The notes: generated from the sequence alone by a model not told the origin. A DNA stretch of 27,875 bases from CAZUTK01 sp964623265 (GCA_964623265.1 CAZUTK010000044.1:1-27875), one strand, 5' to 3'; shown: positions 1 to 8,104, numbered from the stretch's first letter. Program-made: numbers and translations.

Positions 1-122
1 CGATGCCGGCGGGGGAACACGCCCTGCCCTGGGACGGCGGCAACCTCCCCTCCGGTGTCTACCTGTTGAAGCTCACCGCCGGCGGTGCAGCCGCCGTCGC
101 CAAGGCGGTGCTAGTGAAGTGA
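1..122 (+). CDS. C-terminal end of a secreted protein with a sorting domain (5' truncated by window edge)
   Basis: The reading frame entering the window ends with the tail of a FlgD-like / type IX-type C-terminal sorting domain. A W-D-G-G-N turn is followed by L-P-S-G-V-Y-L-L-K-L, a short A/G-rich hairpin, and a terminal V-L-V-K before TGA at 120-122. The same pattern closes the genes ending at 8051 and 24815 and the broken gene at 19632. In the FCB group such tails direct proteins with a signal peptide across the outer membrane, where the tail is usually removed. Everything that would define the function of this protein lies upstream of the window. The domain assignment is firm; the function is unknown. 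Confidence 0.75.
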   Translation, partial: MPAGEHALPWDGGNLPSGVYLLKLTAGGAAAVAKAVLVK

Positions 123-221
123 AGGGGTATCAAGGAGTAGATGAATGGATTTTAAAGCGCGACTGATGGGATGTACGGATCGGAGGAAAGCTGTTCTGGA
201 TTGGAGTGAAAGAGGTGAGTT

Positions 222-1439
222 CTATTCGTTTTCTGCGTCGGGGGTGCTCGGTTTTTCTTCGATGCCCAACGCCTCCGGCAACAAGCGCATAAAGTTCCGC
301 ACCAGCGCCTGCGAAAAAGCGTCCAGCGCCCGGTACTCGCTCAGGTGAAACCCTTCCTTGAAGCGTTCCAATTCGCGCTGGCGCATGCGGTTCAATTCGC
401 GGTGTACCTGCAGGATCTTATCCTGCTGCCGCTCGCGGGTGCGCCAGAGGGAATAGGCGTGAACCTGCTCTTCGATGATGGCTTCGGCTTTGGGGATCTC
501 TTCAACGCGCGCTTCCTCAGAATGATCCAGAAAGCGCCGGATGTCCTCCATATCGAAAATCAGCACGTCCTCCCGCTCGCCGATGCGCGGATCCACATCG
601 CGGGGGATCGCCAGATCGAAGATATAAAGCGGCGTGCTTCGCAGCGGGATGTCGTCGAACTGCTCCGGATGAAGAACGAAACTCGGCGCCGACGTCGCCG
701 AAAAGACCACATCCACGCCGCCGATGATCTGCCACACGTCCTCGATGGGAAACGATTTCGCGCGGAATGCCGCCGCCAGCTTTTCGGCTTTCTGCAACGA
801 CCGATTCGCCAGGATCGCCGGCACTCCCCAGCGGGTCAAGCCGTCCAGAAGGATCTCCGTCATCTCGTTGACGCCGCACACCAGAGCGGCTCCAGGTGGT
901 TTCTCCCCCATCCGGCTTCGATATAAATCCAACGCCGCCCCGGAAACGCTGCGGGGTCCGGCGCCGATTTGCGTCTGAGCGCGTACTCTCTTGCCCGCCT
1001 GAAACGCCATATGGAATATCTTATGCAGAATCTTGCCGGGTCCCTGTACGGCGCAGGCGGCGCTGTAGGCGTCCTTCAGCTGATGGAAGATTTGATCCTC
1101 ACCCAGCACCATCGAATCCAAGCCCGACGCCACCCGGAAAAGGTGCCGAGCGGCGGTCGTCTCCTGATGGACGTAGCAGATTTCCGCGAGTCCTGTCGTA
1201 TCCGCTCCGCCCCGATACCGGTAATACTCCTGCAGTTCGAGAATCGGATCGCGCTTTTTCTCACTGACCCGATAGAACTCCACCCGATTGCAGGTCGCCA
1301 GCGCAACGACTTCCAGGCATCCGTTGATTTCCTTATACGTCCGAGTCGCTTCGGCGAGTTCTCGACGAGTGATCTGGAAGGGTTCGCGTTGTTCTACAGA
1401 CGCGGTTTTATGATTGAATCCGCAGACGGTTAAGTGCAT
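222..1439 (-). CDS. hemA: Glutamyl-tRNA reductase
   Basis: This enzyme makes glutamate-1-semialdehyde from glutamyl-tRNA(Glu) with NADPH, the first step of C5-pathway tetrapyrrole synthesis, in the cytoplasm. The 405-residue length is normal. The N-terminus has the family opening G-F-N-H-K-T-A, the nucleophile is Cys50 in A-T-C-N-R, and the tRNA/substrate segment S-G-L-D-S-M-V-L-G-E-D-Q-I is intact (residues 105-117). The Rossmann domain follows, then F-D-L-A-I-P-R-D-V-D-P and a helical dimerisation tail. The nucleotide-binding loop is odd: where the family has G-x-G-x-M, this protein has G-V-N-E-M (residues 189-193), so the second glycine is Asn. The gene starts 42 bases after the SulP stop on the same strand and has no obvious promoter of its own, so it is probably cotranscribed. 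No other heme gene is adjacent. TAG stop. Confidence 0.95.
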   Translation of the reverse strand: MHLTVCGFNHKTASVEQREPFQITRRELAEATRTYKEINGCLEVVALATCNRVEFYRVSEKKRDPILELQEYYRYRGGADTTGLAEICYVHQETTAARHLFRVASGLDSMVLGEDQIFHQLKDAYSAACAVQGPGKILHKIFHMAFQAGKRVRAQTQIGAGPRSVSGAALDLYRSRMGEKPPGAALVCGVNEMTEILLDGLTRWGVPAILANRSLQKAEKLAAAFRAKSFPIEDVWQIIGGVDVVFSATSAPSFVLHPEQFDDIPLRSTPLYIFDLAIPRDVDPRIGEREDVLIFDMEDIRRFLDHSEEARVEEIPKAEAIIEEQVHAYSLWRTRERQQDKILQVHRELNRMRQRELERFKEGFHLSEYRALDAFSQALVRNFMRLLPEALGIEEKPSTPDAENE

Positions 1440-1481
1440 TGCTTTAATGGGTTATGGACAGGTTTTTACACAACACTACTC

Positions 1482-3731
1482 TCATTTAACAAGCGGCAGA
1501 GGGGATCGGCGCTCCGTATCAACTTCCGGAACCGGCTCTTTTCTGGGCACCACTTCCAGCAGCGGACAGCGGGTTTCCGGCGAATTGACGTGCGTCTTCT
1601 GGTGGATGCGCTGAATCGCCAGCGCCACATTGCCGTAGATGTGGTCCTCGCCGATTTTTTCATAGAGGTGCGTGCGACGCATCGTCGCCAGGACGTGCTC
1701 ATTCAATCCGCTGAATGAGATGTCGTACCCCGCCTCCCGCACTCTGCCGACCAGCTGCGAGAGCATCTCCTCACCCGAAGCATCCAGCACATTCATCCCG
1801 TTGCCCACGATGAGGATATGGCGCAGATGCGCCTTTTTCGCGATCCGCTCGAGGATGACCTCCTCCAGATAGTTGACGTTGGCGAAGAAGAGGGAGTTGT
1901 TGAACCGGATGACGGCGATGTGCAGGCACTTTTCTAACCCGCGGCGATCCGCATCCCGGTAAGTCCCGTCCTTCCACAGCGCCAGCGTGGCGATGCTCGG
2001 CTTAATGTTGCTGAAAAGGTAATACCCCAGCGAAAGAACCACTCCGATCATGATCCCTTTATCCAGATGCGGCGCGAAGATCAGGGTGGTAATAAAAGTG
2101 ATCACGGCGATGGCGCCGTCGTATTTTTGAGCATGCCAGGCGTGCACGAACCCCCTCACATTCAGCAGATTGATCACCGCCATAATGATGACCGCCGCCA
2201 GCACGGATTGCGGCAGATGATACAGCAGCGGCGTCAAAAACAGCAGTGTGATCAGCACCACCAGACTGCTGAAGGCGCTGGATAAGCCCGTCACGGCGCC
2301 GGCGGATAAATTCACGGCGGAGCGGGAAAAAGAGCCGGAAACCGGATAGCTCTGGCTGAAGGATCCCACGATGTTCGCCAATCCCTGCCCGATCAATTCC
2401 TGATTGGGATCCAGCCGCTGACCGGTCTTCGCCGCGATGGCTTTGGCGATGGAGATGGCTTCCATAAAACCGAGCAGCGAGATGATGACCACCATGGACA
2501 GCAGATCCGGAATCACGCCGAAATCCAGCTTGGGCGGGGAAAACGTCGGCAGTCCCCGCGGGATTTTCCCCACCACGGCGCCGCCTCCTACCAACGTCAA
2601 CGCCGCTTCGTCCAGGCGCCGGTTCCCCACCTTCAGACTCCACTTGCGGTGATCGCTCGCAAGACCCGCGGGAACCTGCCCGGCCGGGTAGAATTCCAGC
2701 TTCCCTTCGGGCGTGCTCACGCCTTCAAACTTCTGACTCTGGAGCAACTCCATGAAGTGAGAAAGCTCTTCGCGGGACTTTTCGATGCGCAGATCCAATC
2801 GGGCGATCTTGTATTTCACGTCCGTGGCTTCGAAGGATTTCGATCCGTACCTCTCTTCGGCGGCGCGCAGTTCCGACCGCAGCGCTACCTTCTGTGCCAT
2901 CAACCCGTCCAGATCATCCAGAATGAAATTAAACGAGCCGATGTAGTTGCGCACCTCGGGGGATTGGATCTGTTCGATGGGGAATTTCCGATTGTGCTCA
3001 AAGCCCACCAGCCAGGAGACGAAGGTAGTCAGGATTACGGCGATCAGAACGTTGGGGATGCGCCGGTTAATGCGGCGCAGCAGAACCATAATGCCGAATC
3101 CACCCGCGGCGAATATCAGTGTGGGCCAGTGAGTGGACTTCAACGCGGCGAGGACGACGCGGTAAACGGTCTCATACTGATGTTCCCCGCTGACGACTTC
3201 CACCCCGAAGAGCTTGGAAAGCTGAGAAGTGGCGATGATCAGAGCGGCGGCGTTGGTGAAACCGTTGACCACAGGATGAGACAGGAAATTCACGACCAGC
3301 CCGAGTCGCAGGACCCCCAGCAGGAATTGGAAAAGCCCTACCAGCAGGGCGAGGAGTATGGCGTACGCGATGAAGGCTTCGCAGCCGGCGGAAGCCAGCG
3401 GAGCCAGCGCGGTCGCGGTCATCAGGGATACGACGGCGACGGGTCCGGTGGCGAGTTGGTGGCTGGAACCGAACAACGCCGCGACGAGAGGCGGCAGCAG
3501 AGCGGCGTACAAACCGTAATACACGGGCAAACCGGCTAACTGCGCATACGCCATAGATTGAGGTATCAAGACCAGTGCGACAGTTAATCCCGCGACGAAA
3601 TCCGCGCGGAAATGCGCCCGGTCGTAATACTGGAACCAACGGAGAAAAGGAAAGACCCGCCGCATCGCCTTGCGCCATGGCTCTGATTCGGCGTCCTGAT
3701 CCCCCGATTCCACCGGCGGATGTTCTTCCAA
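1482..3731 (-). CDS. SulP-family anion transporter with STAS domain and a large coiled-coil insertion
   Basis: This is an inner-membrane SLC26/SulP transporter, a family that carries sulfate, bicarbonate or other anions; the substrate here is not known. The first helix region has the signature P-Q-S-M-A-Y-A-Q-L-A-G-L-P, followed by many hydrophobic helices and S-Y-P-V-S-G-S-F-S-R-S-A-V-N. A cytoplasmic STAS domain occupies the last ~120 residues. Between the mid-protein helices and the conserved G-K-I-P-R-G-L-P there is an extra, mostly hydrophilic stretch of about 140 residues (about 2580-2993), Glu/Arg-rich and probably coiled coil. I chose TTG at 3731 because GGAGAAGG sits 7 bases upstream and a promoter at 3772-3800 would begin transcription near 3765. 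The longer frame starting at TTG 3803 would begin upstream of that start. ATG at 3665 is a second alternative. hemA follows. Confidence 0.9.
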   Translation of the reverse strand: MEEHPPVESGDQDAESEPWRKAMRRVFPFLRWFQYYDRAHFRADFVAGLTVALVLIPQSMAYAQLAGLPVYYGLYAALLPPLVAALFGSSHQLATGPVAVVSLMTATALAPLASAGCEAFIAYAILLALLVGLFQFLLGVLRLGLVVNFLSHPVVNGFTNAAALIIATSQLSKLFGVEVVSGEHQYETVYRVVLAALKSTHWPTLIFAAGGFGIMVLLRRINRRIPNVLIAVILTTFVSWLVGFEHNRKFPIEQIQSPEVRNYIGSFNFILDDLDGLMAQKVALRSELRAAEERYGSKSFEATDVKYKIARLDLRIEKSREELSHFMELLQSQKFEGVSTPEGKLEFYPAGQVPAGLASDHRKWSLKVGNRRLDEAALTLVGGGAVVGKIPRGLPTFSPPKLDFGVIPDLLSMVVIISLLGFMEAISIAKAIAAKTGQRLDPNQELIGQGLANIVGSFSQSYPVSGSFSRSAVNLSAGAVTGLSSAFSSLVVLITLLFLTPLLYHLPQSVLAAVIIMAVINLLNVRGFVHAWHAQKYDGAIAVITFITTLIFAPHLDKGIMIGVVLSLGYYLFSNIKPSIATLALWKDGTYRDADRRGLEKCLHIAVIRFNNSLFFANVNYLEEVILERIAKKAHLRHILIVGNGMNVLDASGEEMLSQLVGRVREAGYDISFSGLNEHVLATMRRTHLYEKIGEDHIYGNVALAIQRIHQKTHVNSPETRCPLLEVVPRKEPVPEVDTERRSPLPLVK

Positions 3732-3738
3732 GTCGGAA

Positions 3739-3746
3739 CCTTCTCC
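3739..3746 (-). promoter_or_regulatory. Ribosome binding site that decides the SulP start
   Basis: On the minus strand GGAGAAGG is followed by 7 bases and then TTG (3731-3729). This strong Shine-Dalgarno match at ideal spacing, together with the promoter just upstream, favours a TTG start over the longer reading frame. It is a sequence match only; the N-terminus has not been measured. Confidence 0.6.
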
Positions 3747-3771
3747 TTGATAAGCAGCGTGTCCTTTGATC

Positions 3772-3800
3772 AATATACACAGATGATGTTGATAAAGCAA
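3772..3800 (-). promoter_or_regulatory. Predicted housekeeping promoter for SulP-hemA
   Basis: Read on the minus strand: -35 TTGCTT (3800-3795), a 17-base spacer, and -10 TATATT (3777-3772). Transcription would start near 3765, just upstream of the chosen SulP ribosome binding site. The same geometry recurs at 4030, 10825, 14003 and 22106, which strengthens each case. Confidence 0.6.
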
Positions 3801-3923
3801 CAATTTTCACAAAGATTGTGCATCTTGTCGCATTTTCGTTTCACATGATGCGCCGGCGCGCATTGAATCGGATGCATTTAACCGAAGATATCCGCAGGTA
3901 CGCCCCTACGAAATGCAAGACCC

Positions 3924-3957
3924 CTCCCGATGTTGCAGAAGTGTTGCAGTCCGGGAG
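3924..3957. repeat. Direct repeat inside a short inverted repeat in the SulP/dinG intergenic region
   Basis: TGTTGCAG occurs twice (3931-3938 and 3942-3949), 11 bases apart, about one helical turn. The pair is bracketed by CTCCCG (3924-3929) and CGGGAG (3952-3957), followed by five T. The layout could be a tandem regulator site or a weak stem-loop, but the 22-base loop makes a terminator unlikely and nothing upstream on the plus strand needs one. The rest of the 354-base gap between the two divergent genes holds only the two promoters listed and no convincing gene. Confidence 0.25.
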
Positions 3958-4029
3958 TTTTTCGCACGCAGCCGCCTCGAATGGCGCAACCAGAACAGTG
4001 AAAGTTTCCGCTTAAGCCCGTAAAAGACC

Positions 4030-4058
4030 TTGATTCGAAGGCTGAATAATGTTATTTT
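4030..4058 (+). promoter_or_regulatory. Predicted promoter for dinG
   Basis: -35 TTGATT (4030-4035), 17-base spacer, -10 TATTTT (4053-4058). Transcription would start about 20 bases before the ATG at 4086, leaving a very short leader. No LexA-type palindrome is visible, so SOS control is not supported by the sequence. Confidence 0.5.
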
Positions 4059-4085
4059 ATGCGTGATCATCTCTGCTGATGTTCC

Positions 4086-7061
4086 ATGACTGTATCCGAT
4101 ACCCGACCTGCACTGCCCGCCGGTCTGCTCACCGCCCTGGGTCTATCCCGTTTCGTCGTCTTCGACGTCGAAACCACAGGACTGGACCCCCGGATCGAGC
4201 GCCTGATCGAAATCGGCGCCGTGCGCTTCGAAGAGGGTCGCGAAACCGAGTCTTTCTCCGCACTGATTCGGAGCCCCGATCCGCTGCCTCCCGAAATCGT
4301 CCAATTGACCGGCATCACGGACGAGATGCTGCGCACCGCTCCTCCGGAGAATCGCGTTCTGGAAGATTTCCGCCGATTCATCGGATCCGATCCTCTGGCG
4401 GGTCATAACATCGCCTTTGATCTGGGTTTTCTCTCCGCCGCATTCCAGCGCTGGAATCAGAAATTCGATCCGGATCAGGCGCCGATTCTCGACAGCGCGC
4501 TCCTCGCCCGCGTCCTCCTGCCCACCTTGCCTTCGCGGTCGCTGGCAGCGCTGGGCGCGTACTTCGACCTCGATCCCGGCATCCGGCACCGCGCTCTGGC
4601 AGATGCCCGCCGCACCGGCGAAGTGCTGATCCGGCTCCTCGAAATCTTCCCCCGAGTGGACATTAAAACGGTGGACATTCTGCGCCGCATCGGCGAAGGA
4701 CTGAACCATCCATCGTCCTGGATCTTCCGCGCCTGGTCGGATTACCTGATGCAGACGGCTTCCATCGAAGGCGGATTCCATCCGTACCGTCTGCCCGGCT
4801 TGACGGACAACGTCATCGGCAAGCCCATCACGACAAGTTACATTTACGACGAAGTGACTCCGGTTGCGGATGCTCCCTGGGAATGCATTGAGGAGAGCGA
4901 GGTTGCGTCTTTTTTCTCAGCCGAAGGACCTCTGCGCCTGCACTTCCCCCAGTTTGAATTTCGCCCGGAACAGGCGGAAATGGCTCTTCACGCCGCGCGC
5001 ACGTTCAACGACGGCGGCTTGCTGGCGGTGGAAGCCGGCACCGGTGTGGGCAAATCGCTGGCGTACCTGGTCCCCGCTATCGCCTGGGCGAACGCCAATC
5101 AGGCGACCCGACAAAGGGTCATCGTATCAACCAACACTCGCAATCTCCAGGATCAGCTCTTCTTCAAAGACCTGCCGCAGCTGGAACAGATCTTCGCGGC
5201 GGGCGACCCGGACAATCCTCTCTTGAACCAGCGTTTCACCGCAGCTTTATTGAAAGGGCGGAACAACTACCTCTGCCGGCGCCGCTGGGAAAACCTGATC
5301 AGCGAACAGCCCCTGCGGATCTCAACCTACGAACGGATGGCGCTACTTCCGCTGGTGATTTGGGCTGGCCAGACCCGCACCGGAGACGTTTCCGAAGTGG
5401 GCGCATTCGGCGGCGAAGGCTCGAATTCCGCCTGGGCGCAGGTGGCTTCCGATCCGGGGAGCTGCCGAGGCAGGCGCTGCCTCGAACGCAGCCGTTGCTT
5501 CCATGCCCGCATCCGATCCTATGCCGCCCGAGCCCACATCGTCGTAGTCAACCACGCCCTCCTGCTCTCCGATCTGGCGGCGGATCACGCGCCCATCGGA
5601 GCCTATTCTGCGCTGGTGGTGGACGAAGCGCACCACCTCGAACACGCCGCCGCCGAACACCTGGGCAAAGAGCTGAATTCCTGGATGTTTCGCGCCTGGA
5701 CCGGGCGGCTCTACGACGCGGATGGTCCCCCCACAGGCTTGATCGCGCGGATGCTGCTCGGGCTGGACGCGGTCTCGGCGAACCACCCCAACCTACCCGG
5801 CTTGAAAGCTCAGCTGGAAGGCGCCGCTGCGGACGTGCAGGTCCTGCGCCGGACTGCGTCGGAATTTTTCCGCGGCTTGACCGCTGCTGCGCGCGACGCC
5901 GTGCCTTCCGCGGAGAACGAATACACCCCCAAGCTTCGCCTGCGGGATCCCCCCGCATTCCTGCAAATCGCCGACGCGGTTCAGCACCCGCTCTGGCTCG
6001 CGATGCAGATGCTGCTGCAAAACCTGGCGCGCATCATCACCGCTCTGGAGGAAATCCCGATCGCCGCATTGCCGCGCGGGGAAGAATGGAAAGATGACCT
6101 GAACGGCGCCCGGGAAGAACTGCAGGGATACGCCGAGACTTTCCGCTTCTTCTTTTCGCCGCCGGACGTGGACTGGGTATACTGGGCGGAACTGCCTCGC
6201 AAACCGGAATATGACGCTCAGCTCTACGCCGCGCCGCTGAACGCCGGCGACATCTTGAGGGACCGCCTCTTCGCTCCGCTGCGGTCGGTGGTCCTGACCT
6301 CCGCAACCCTGACAGTCGCCGGCCGCTTCACCTATTTCCTGCGCAAGATCGGCCTGCGCGACGCGGAACACACGAAGAAGTTGAAACTGGGCAGCCCCTT
6401 CGACTTCCCCCGCCAGATGCGCATCGGTTTGCCCGCGTTTCTGCCCAACCCGCGCCATGCCGATTTCGAACTGCAGGTCTCGGAGCTGATGCGCGACCTG
6501 TTGAAGCGCGTGCCCCGCGGCACGCTGGGCTTGTTCACCTCGCATCGCATGCTGCGGACGGTGGGATCCTCCCTGGAACGCGATCTGCCCCCCGGAAATC
6601 TCCTGATGCAGGGCGTCGCCGGATCGCGGGATCAGCTCCTGCGCCGCTTCCGCGAAGAACCCGGTTCCGTCCTGCTGGGCACGGACAGCTTCTGGGAAGG
6701 CATAGATGTGGTAGGGGAAGCCCTCGAGCTGCTGGTGGTCTCCAAGCTCCCCTTCGAAGTTCCGTCGGAACCGCTGGTGGAAGCCCGCCTGGAGAGGTTA
6801 AAAGCCGAAGGGAAGGACCCCTTTATGTATTATACCGTGCCCGAAGCCGTCATCCGCTTGCGCCAGGGAGTGGGCAGGTTGATCCGTTCCAAAACCGACC
6901 GCGGTGCCGCGCTGATTTGCGACGTAAGGCTGCTGCAGTCCCGCTACGGCAAAGCCTTCCTGGACTCGCTGCCCGTGCCGGTGAAGATTTACGAGACCGC
7001 GCAGGAGATGGTCGAGGATTTGGAACACTTCTTCTCTGAAAATTCCATGCATTCGAAATAA
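4086..7061 (+). CDS. dinG: DinG-type protein: DEDDh 3'-5' exonuclease fused to an iron-sulfur XPD-like helicase
   Basis: The 991-residue protein combines two machines. Residues ~20-185 are a DEDDh exonuclease with F-D-V-E-T-T-G (D-x-E), G-H-N-I-A-F-D and H-R-A-L-A-D-A-R. The rest is a superfamily 2 helicase: Walker A G-T-G-V-G-K-S around K323, DEAH at 513-516, and late motifs including G-T-D-S-F-W-E-G-I-D-V and a Q-G-V-G-R-L-I-R arginine-finger motif. Cys397, Cys460, Cys465 and Cys471 fit the 4Fe-4S ligands of E. coli DinG, with the same C-x4-C-x5-C spacing for the last three. E. coli DinG lacks the exonuclease domain, while Firmicutes DinG has it but commonly lacks the cluster; here both are intact. 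The likely role is processing of D-loops, R-loops or damaged replication forks in the cytoplasm. The gene is followed 59 bases later by the epimerase gene. Confidence 0.92.
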   Translation: MTVSDTRPALPAGLLTALGLSRFVVFDVETTGLDPRIERLIEIGAVRFEEGRETESFSALIRSPDPLPPEIVQLTGITDEMLRTAPPENRVLEDFRRFIGSDPLAGHNIAFDLGFLSAAFQRWNQKFDPDQAPILDSALLARVLLPTLPSRSLAALGAYFDLDPGIRHRALADARRTGEVLIRLLEIFPRVDIKTVDILRRIGEGLNHPSSWIFRAWSDYLMQTASIEGGFHPYRLPGLTDNVIGKPITTSYIYDEVTPVADAPWECIEESEVASFFSAEGPLRLHFPQFEFRPEQAEMALHAARTFNDGGLLAVEAGTGVGKSLAYLVPAIAWANANQATRQRVIVSTNTRNLQDQLFFKDLPQLEQIFAAGDPDNPLLNQRFTAALLKGRNNYLCRRRWENLISEQPLRISTYERMALLPLVIWAGQTRTGDVSEVGAFGGEGSNSAWAQVASDPGSCRGRRCLERSRCFHARIRSYAARAHIVVVNHALLLSDLAADHAPIGAYSALVVDEAHHLEHAAAEHLGKELNSWMFRAWTGRLYDADGPPTGLIARMLLGLDAVSANHPNLPGLKAQLEGAAADVQVLRRTASEFFRGLTAAARDAVPSAENEYTPKLRLRDPPAFLQIADAVQHPLWLAMQMLLQNLARIITALEEIPIAALPRGEEWKDDLNGAREELQGYAETFRFFFSPPDVDWVYWAELPRKPEYDAQLYAAPLNAGDILRDRLFAPLRSVVLTSATLTVAGRFTYFLRKIGLRDAEHTKKLKLGSPFDFPRQMRIGLPAFLPNPRHADFELQVSELMRDLLKRVPRGTLGLFTSHRMLRTVGSSLERDLPPGNLLMQGVAGSRDQLLRRFREEPGSVLLGTDSFWEGIDVVGEALELLVVSKLPFEVPSEPLVEARLERLKAEGKDPFMYYTVPEAVIRLRQGVGRLIRSKTDRGAALICDVRLLQSRYGKAFLDSLPVPVKIYETAQEMVEDLEHFFSENSMHSK

Positions 7062-7120
7062 AGTCATTAACGGATTCGTCAATTTCAAGAAGCCTTTCTG
7101 AAATCTACAGAGGTGCCTTT

Positions 7121-7525
7121 ATGCTGCGCATAGATCACATCGCCGTGGCGGTCTCCGACCTGGACGCCGCCGAAGCCGCCTACCGCGACACCCTCGAACT
7201 GGAATGGGTCAGCAGAGAGGAAGTCGTCAGCCAGAAGGTTCTCGCCGGCATCTTCCGCGTCGGCGAAAGCCGCGTCGAGCTCCTCGCTCCCACCGCGCCG
7301 GATTCCCCCATCGCCGGATTCCTCGAGAAAAGAGGTCCCGGTCTGCACCACATCTGCTTCGAAGTGGAGGACATCGAAGAGGAGATCGCCCGGCTGAAAA
7401 GCCGCGGCGCCCGGCTGTTGAACGAAACCCCGCGCCCGGGCGTGGAAGGATCGCGCATCGCCTTCCTCCATCCGAAGGAAACCGCCGGCGTCCTGATCGA
7501 ACTGGTGGAACGCAGGCGGGAATAA
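7121..7525 (+). CDS. mce: Methylmalonyl-CoA epimerase
   Basis: The enzyme interconverts (R)- and (S)-methylmalonyl-CoA, linking propionyl-CoA metabolism to succinyl-CoA through the B12 mutase. The protein has 134 residues, the usual length, and two VOC (glyoxalase-like) beta-alpha-beta modules. Likely metal ligands are visible: His6 in R-I-D-H-I-A-V-A-V, Gln38, His76/77 in G-P-G-L-H-H-I-C-F-E-V and Glu127 in V-L-I-E-L-V-E. GAGGTG lies a few bases upstream of the ATG and fixes the start. The gene stands alone after dinG; neither mutase nor carboxylase genes are in the window, so the pathway assignment rests on the family. A generic VOC protein is the alternative, but the G-L-H-H-I and L-I-E-L motifs favour the epimerase. 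Confidence 0.9.
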   Translation: MLRIDHIAVAVSDLDAAEAAYRDTLELEWVSREEVVSQKVLAGIFRVGESRVELLAPTAPDSPIAGFLEKRGPGLHHICFEVEDIEEEIARLKSRGARLLNETPRPGVEGSRIAFLHPKETAGVLIELVERRRE

Positions 7526-7562
7526 CCCAGGCGGCATCTGCATCCCACGCGCTGCGCCCTCA

Positions 7563-7600
7563 GGTTGCGGATCACCCTTCCCGAACATCCGCCCGCAACC
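7563..7600. terminator. Stem-loop downstream of the epimerase gene
   Basis: GGTTGCGG (7563-7570) pairs perfectly with CCGCAACC (7593-7600) across a 22-base loop, about 40 bases after the mce stop. No T-run follows, so it is not a canonical intrinsic terminator. It could mark or protect a transcript end. Confidence 0.25.
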
Positions 7601-7691
7601 GCCGGTGGAAATTCGCCATTCCTCAAAACTCTCATCAACACCCGCATAAGACCATCAAGAGTATAATCACACGCCTGCTTATAAAAAGTGC

Positions 7692-8051
7692 TTGCATCCG
7701 GATGAATTATTGATTACAGATGAATGGCTCTGCGCGGAGCGGGAACTCGTTCCCGAAATTGGAACGCAGGACGCACCGACCGCAACCTCTCCCATCGCGG
7801 ACATCTCCATCTGCCCCAACCCCTTCAACCTCTCGACGACGATGCGATTCTCGCTGCCGCAAACCGGCGAAGTCAAGCTCGAGATTTTGGACGCTGCCGG
7901 GCGGCGGGTCACCCTTCTGATGGACGGTCATCGGGAAGTTGGCATGCAGGAAGTTCGCTTCGACGCCGCGGCGCTGCCGTCGGGAGTCTATTTCGCGAAA
8001 TTGAGCTGGGGAGGAAATACGGTGGCGAGGAAATTAGTGCTGATGAAGTGA
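7692..8051 (+). CDS. Orphan C-terminal sorting domain, probable remnant of a secreted protein
   Basis: About 80 of the 119 residues are a FlgD-like / type IX-type sorting domain: I-C-P-N-P-F-N-L-S-T-T-M-R-F-S-L-P, then L-D-A-A-G-R-R-V, L-P-S-G-V-Y-F, and a terminal V-L-M-K. Ahead of it are only ~40 residues with no signal peptide and no passenger domain. The open frame begins right after a TAA at 7647-7649, and the first usable start is TTG at 7692 without a clear ribosome binding site. A sorting tail with no export signal or cargo cannot do its normal job, so the most likely reading is the last surviving exported-protein tail after the rest was deleted. An expressed small protein cannot be excluded. 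The domain is certain, the status is not. Confidence 0.5.
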   Translation: MHPDELLITDEWLCAERELVPEIGTQDAPTATSPIADISICPNPFNLSTTMRFSLPQTGEVKLEILDAAGRRVTLLMDGHREVGMQEVRFDAAALPSGVYFAKLSWGGNTVARKLVLMK

Positions 8052-8073
8052 GTGTGGATGCATGAGCGGTTCG

Positions 8074-8104
8074 GATGCCGTGGCGGTCAGCTTCCCGCGG
8101 CATC
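8074..8104. repeat. Stem-loop between convergent genes
   Basis: GATGCCGTGG (8074-8083) can pair with CCGCGGCATC (8095-8104) with one wobble, leaving an 11-base loop. It overlaps the stop region of the minus-strand FeoB-associated gene and lies 23 bases past the plus-strand sorting-domain stop. It could serve as a transcript end for both strands, but no T-tract follows on either strand. Confidence 0.35.

Noticed and set aside
145..348. 67-codon plus-strand frame after the first sorting domain
   Set aside because: It runs into hemA on the opposite strand and shows no protein-like features.
345..926. 193-codon plus-strand frame opposite hemA
   Set aside because: Shadow of hemA with no domain and no ribosome binding site.
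2649..3539. 296-codon plus-strand open frame opposite the SulP gene
   Set aside because: Shadow of the transporter; its composition is Gln/Gly/Arg-rich noise with no motif, and the membrane protein on the other strand is certain.
3818..4015. 65-codon plus-strand frame between SulP and dinG
   Set aside because: No ribosome binding site, no recognisable motif and unusual composition; the region is better explained as regulatory.
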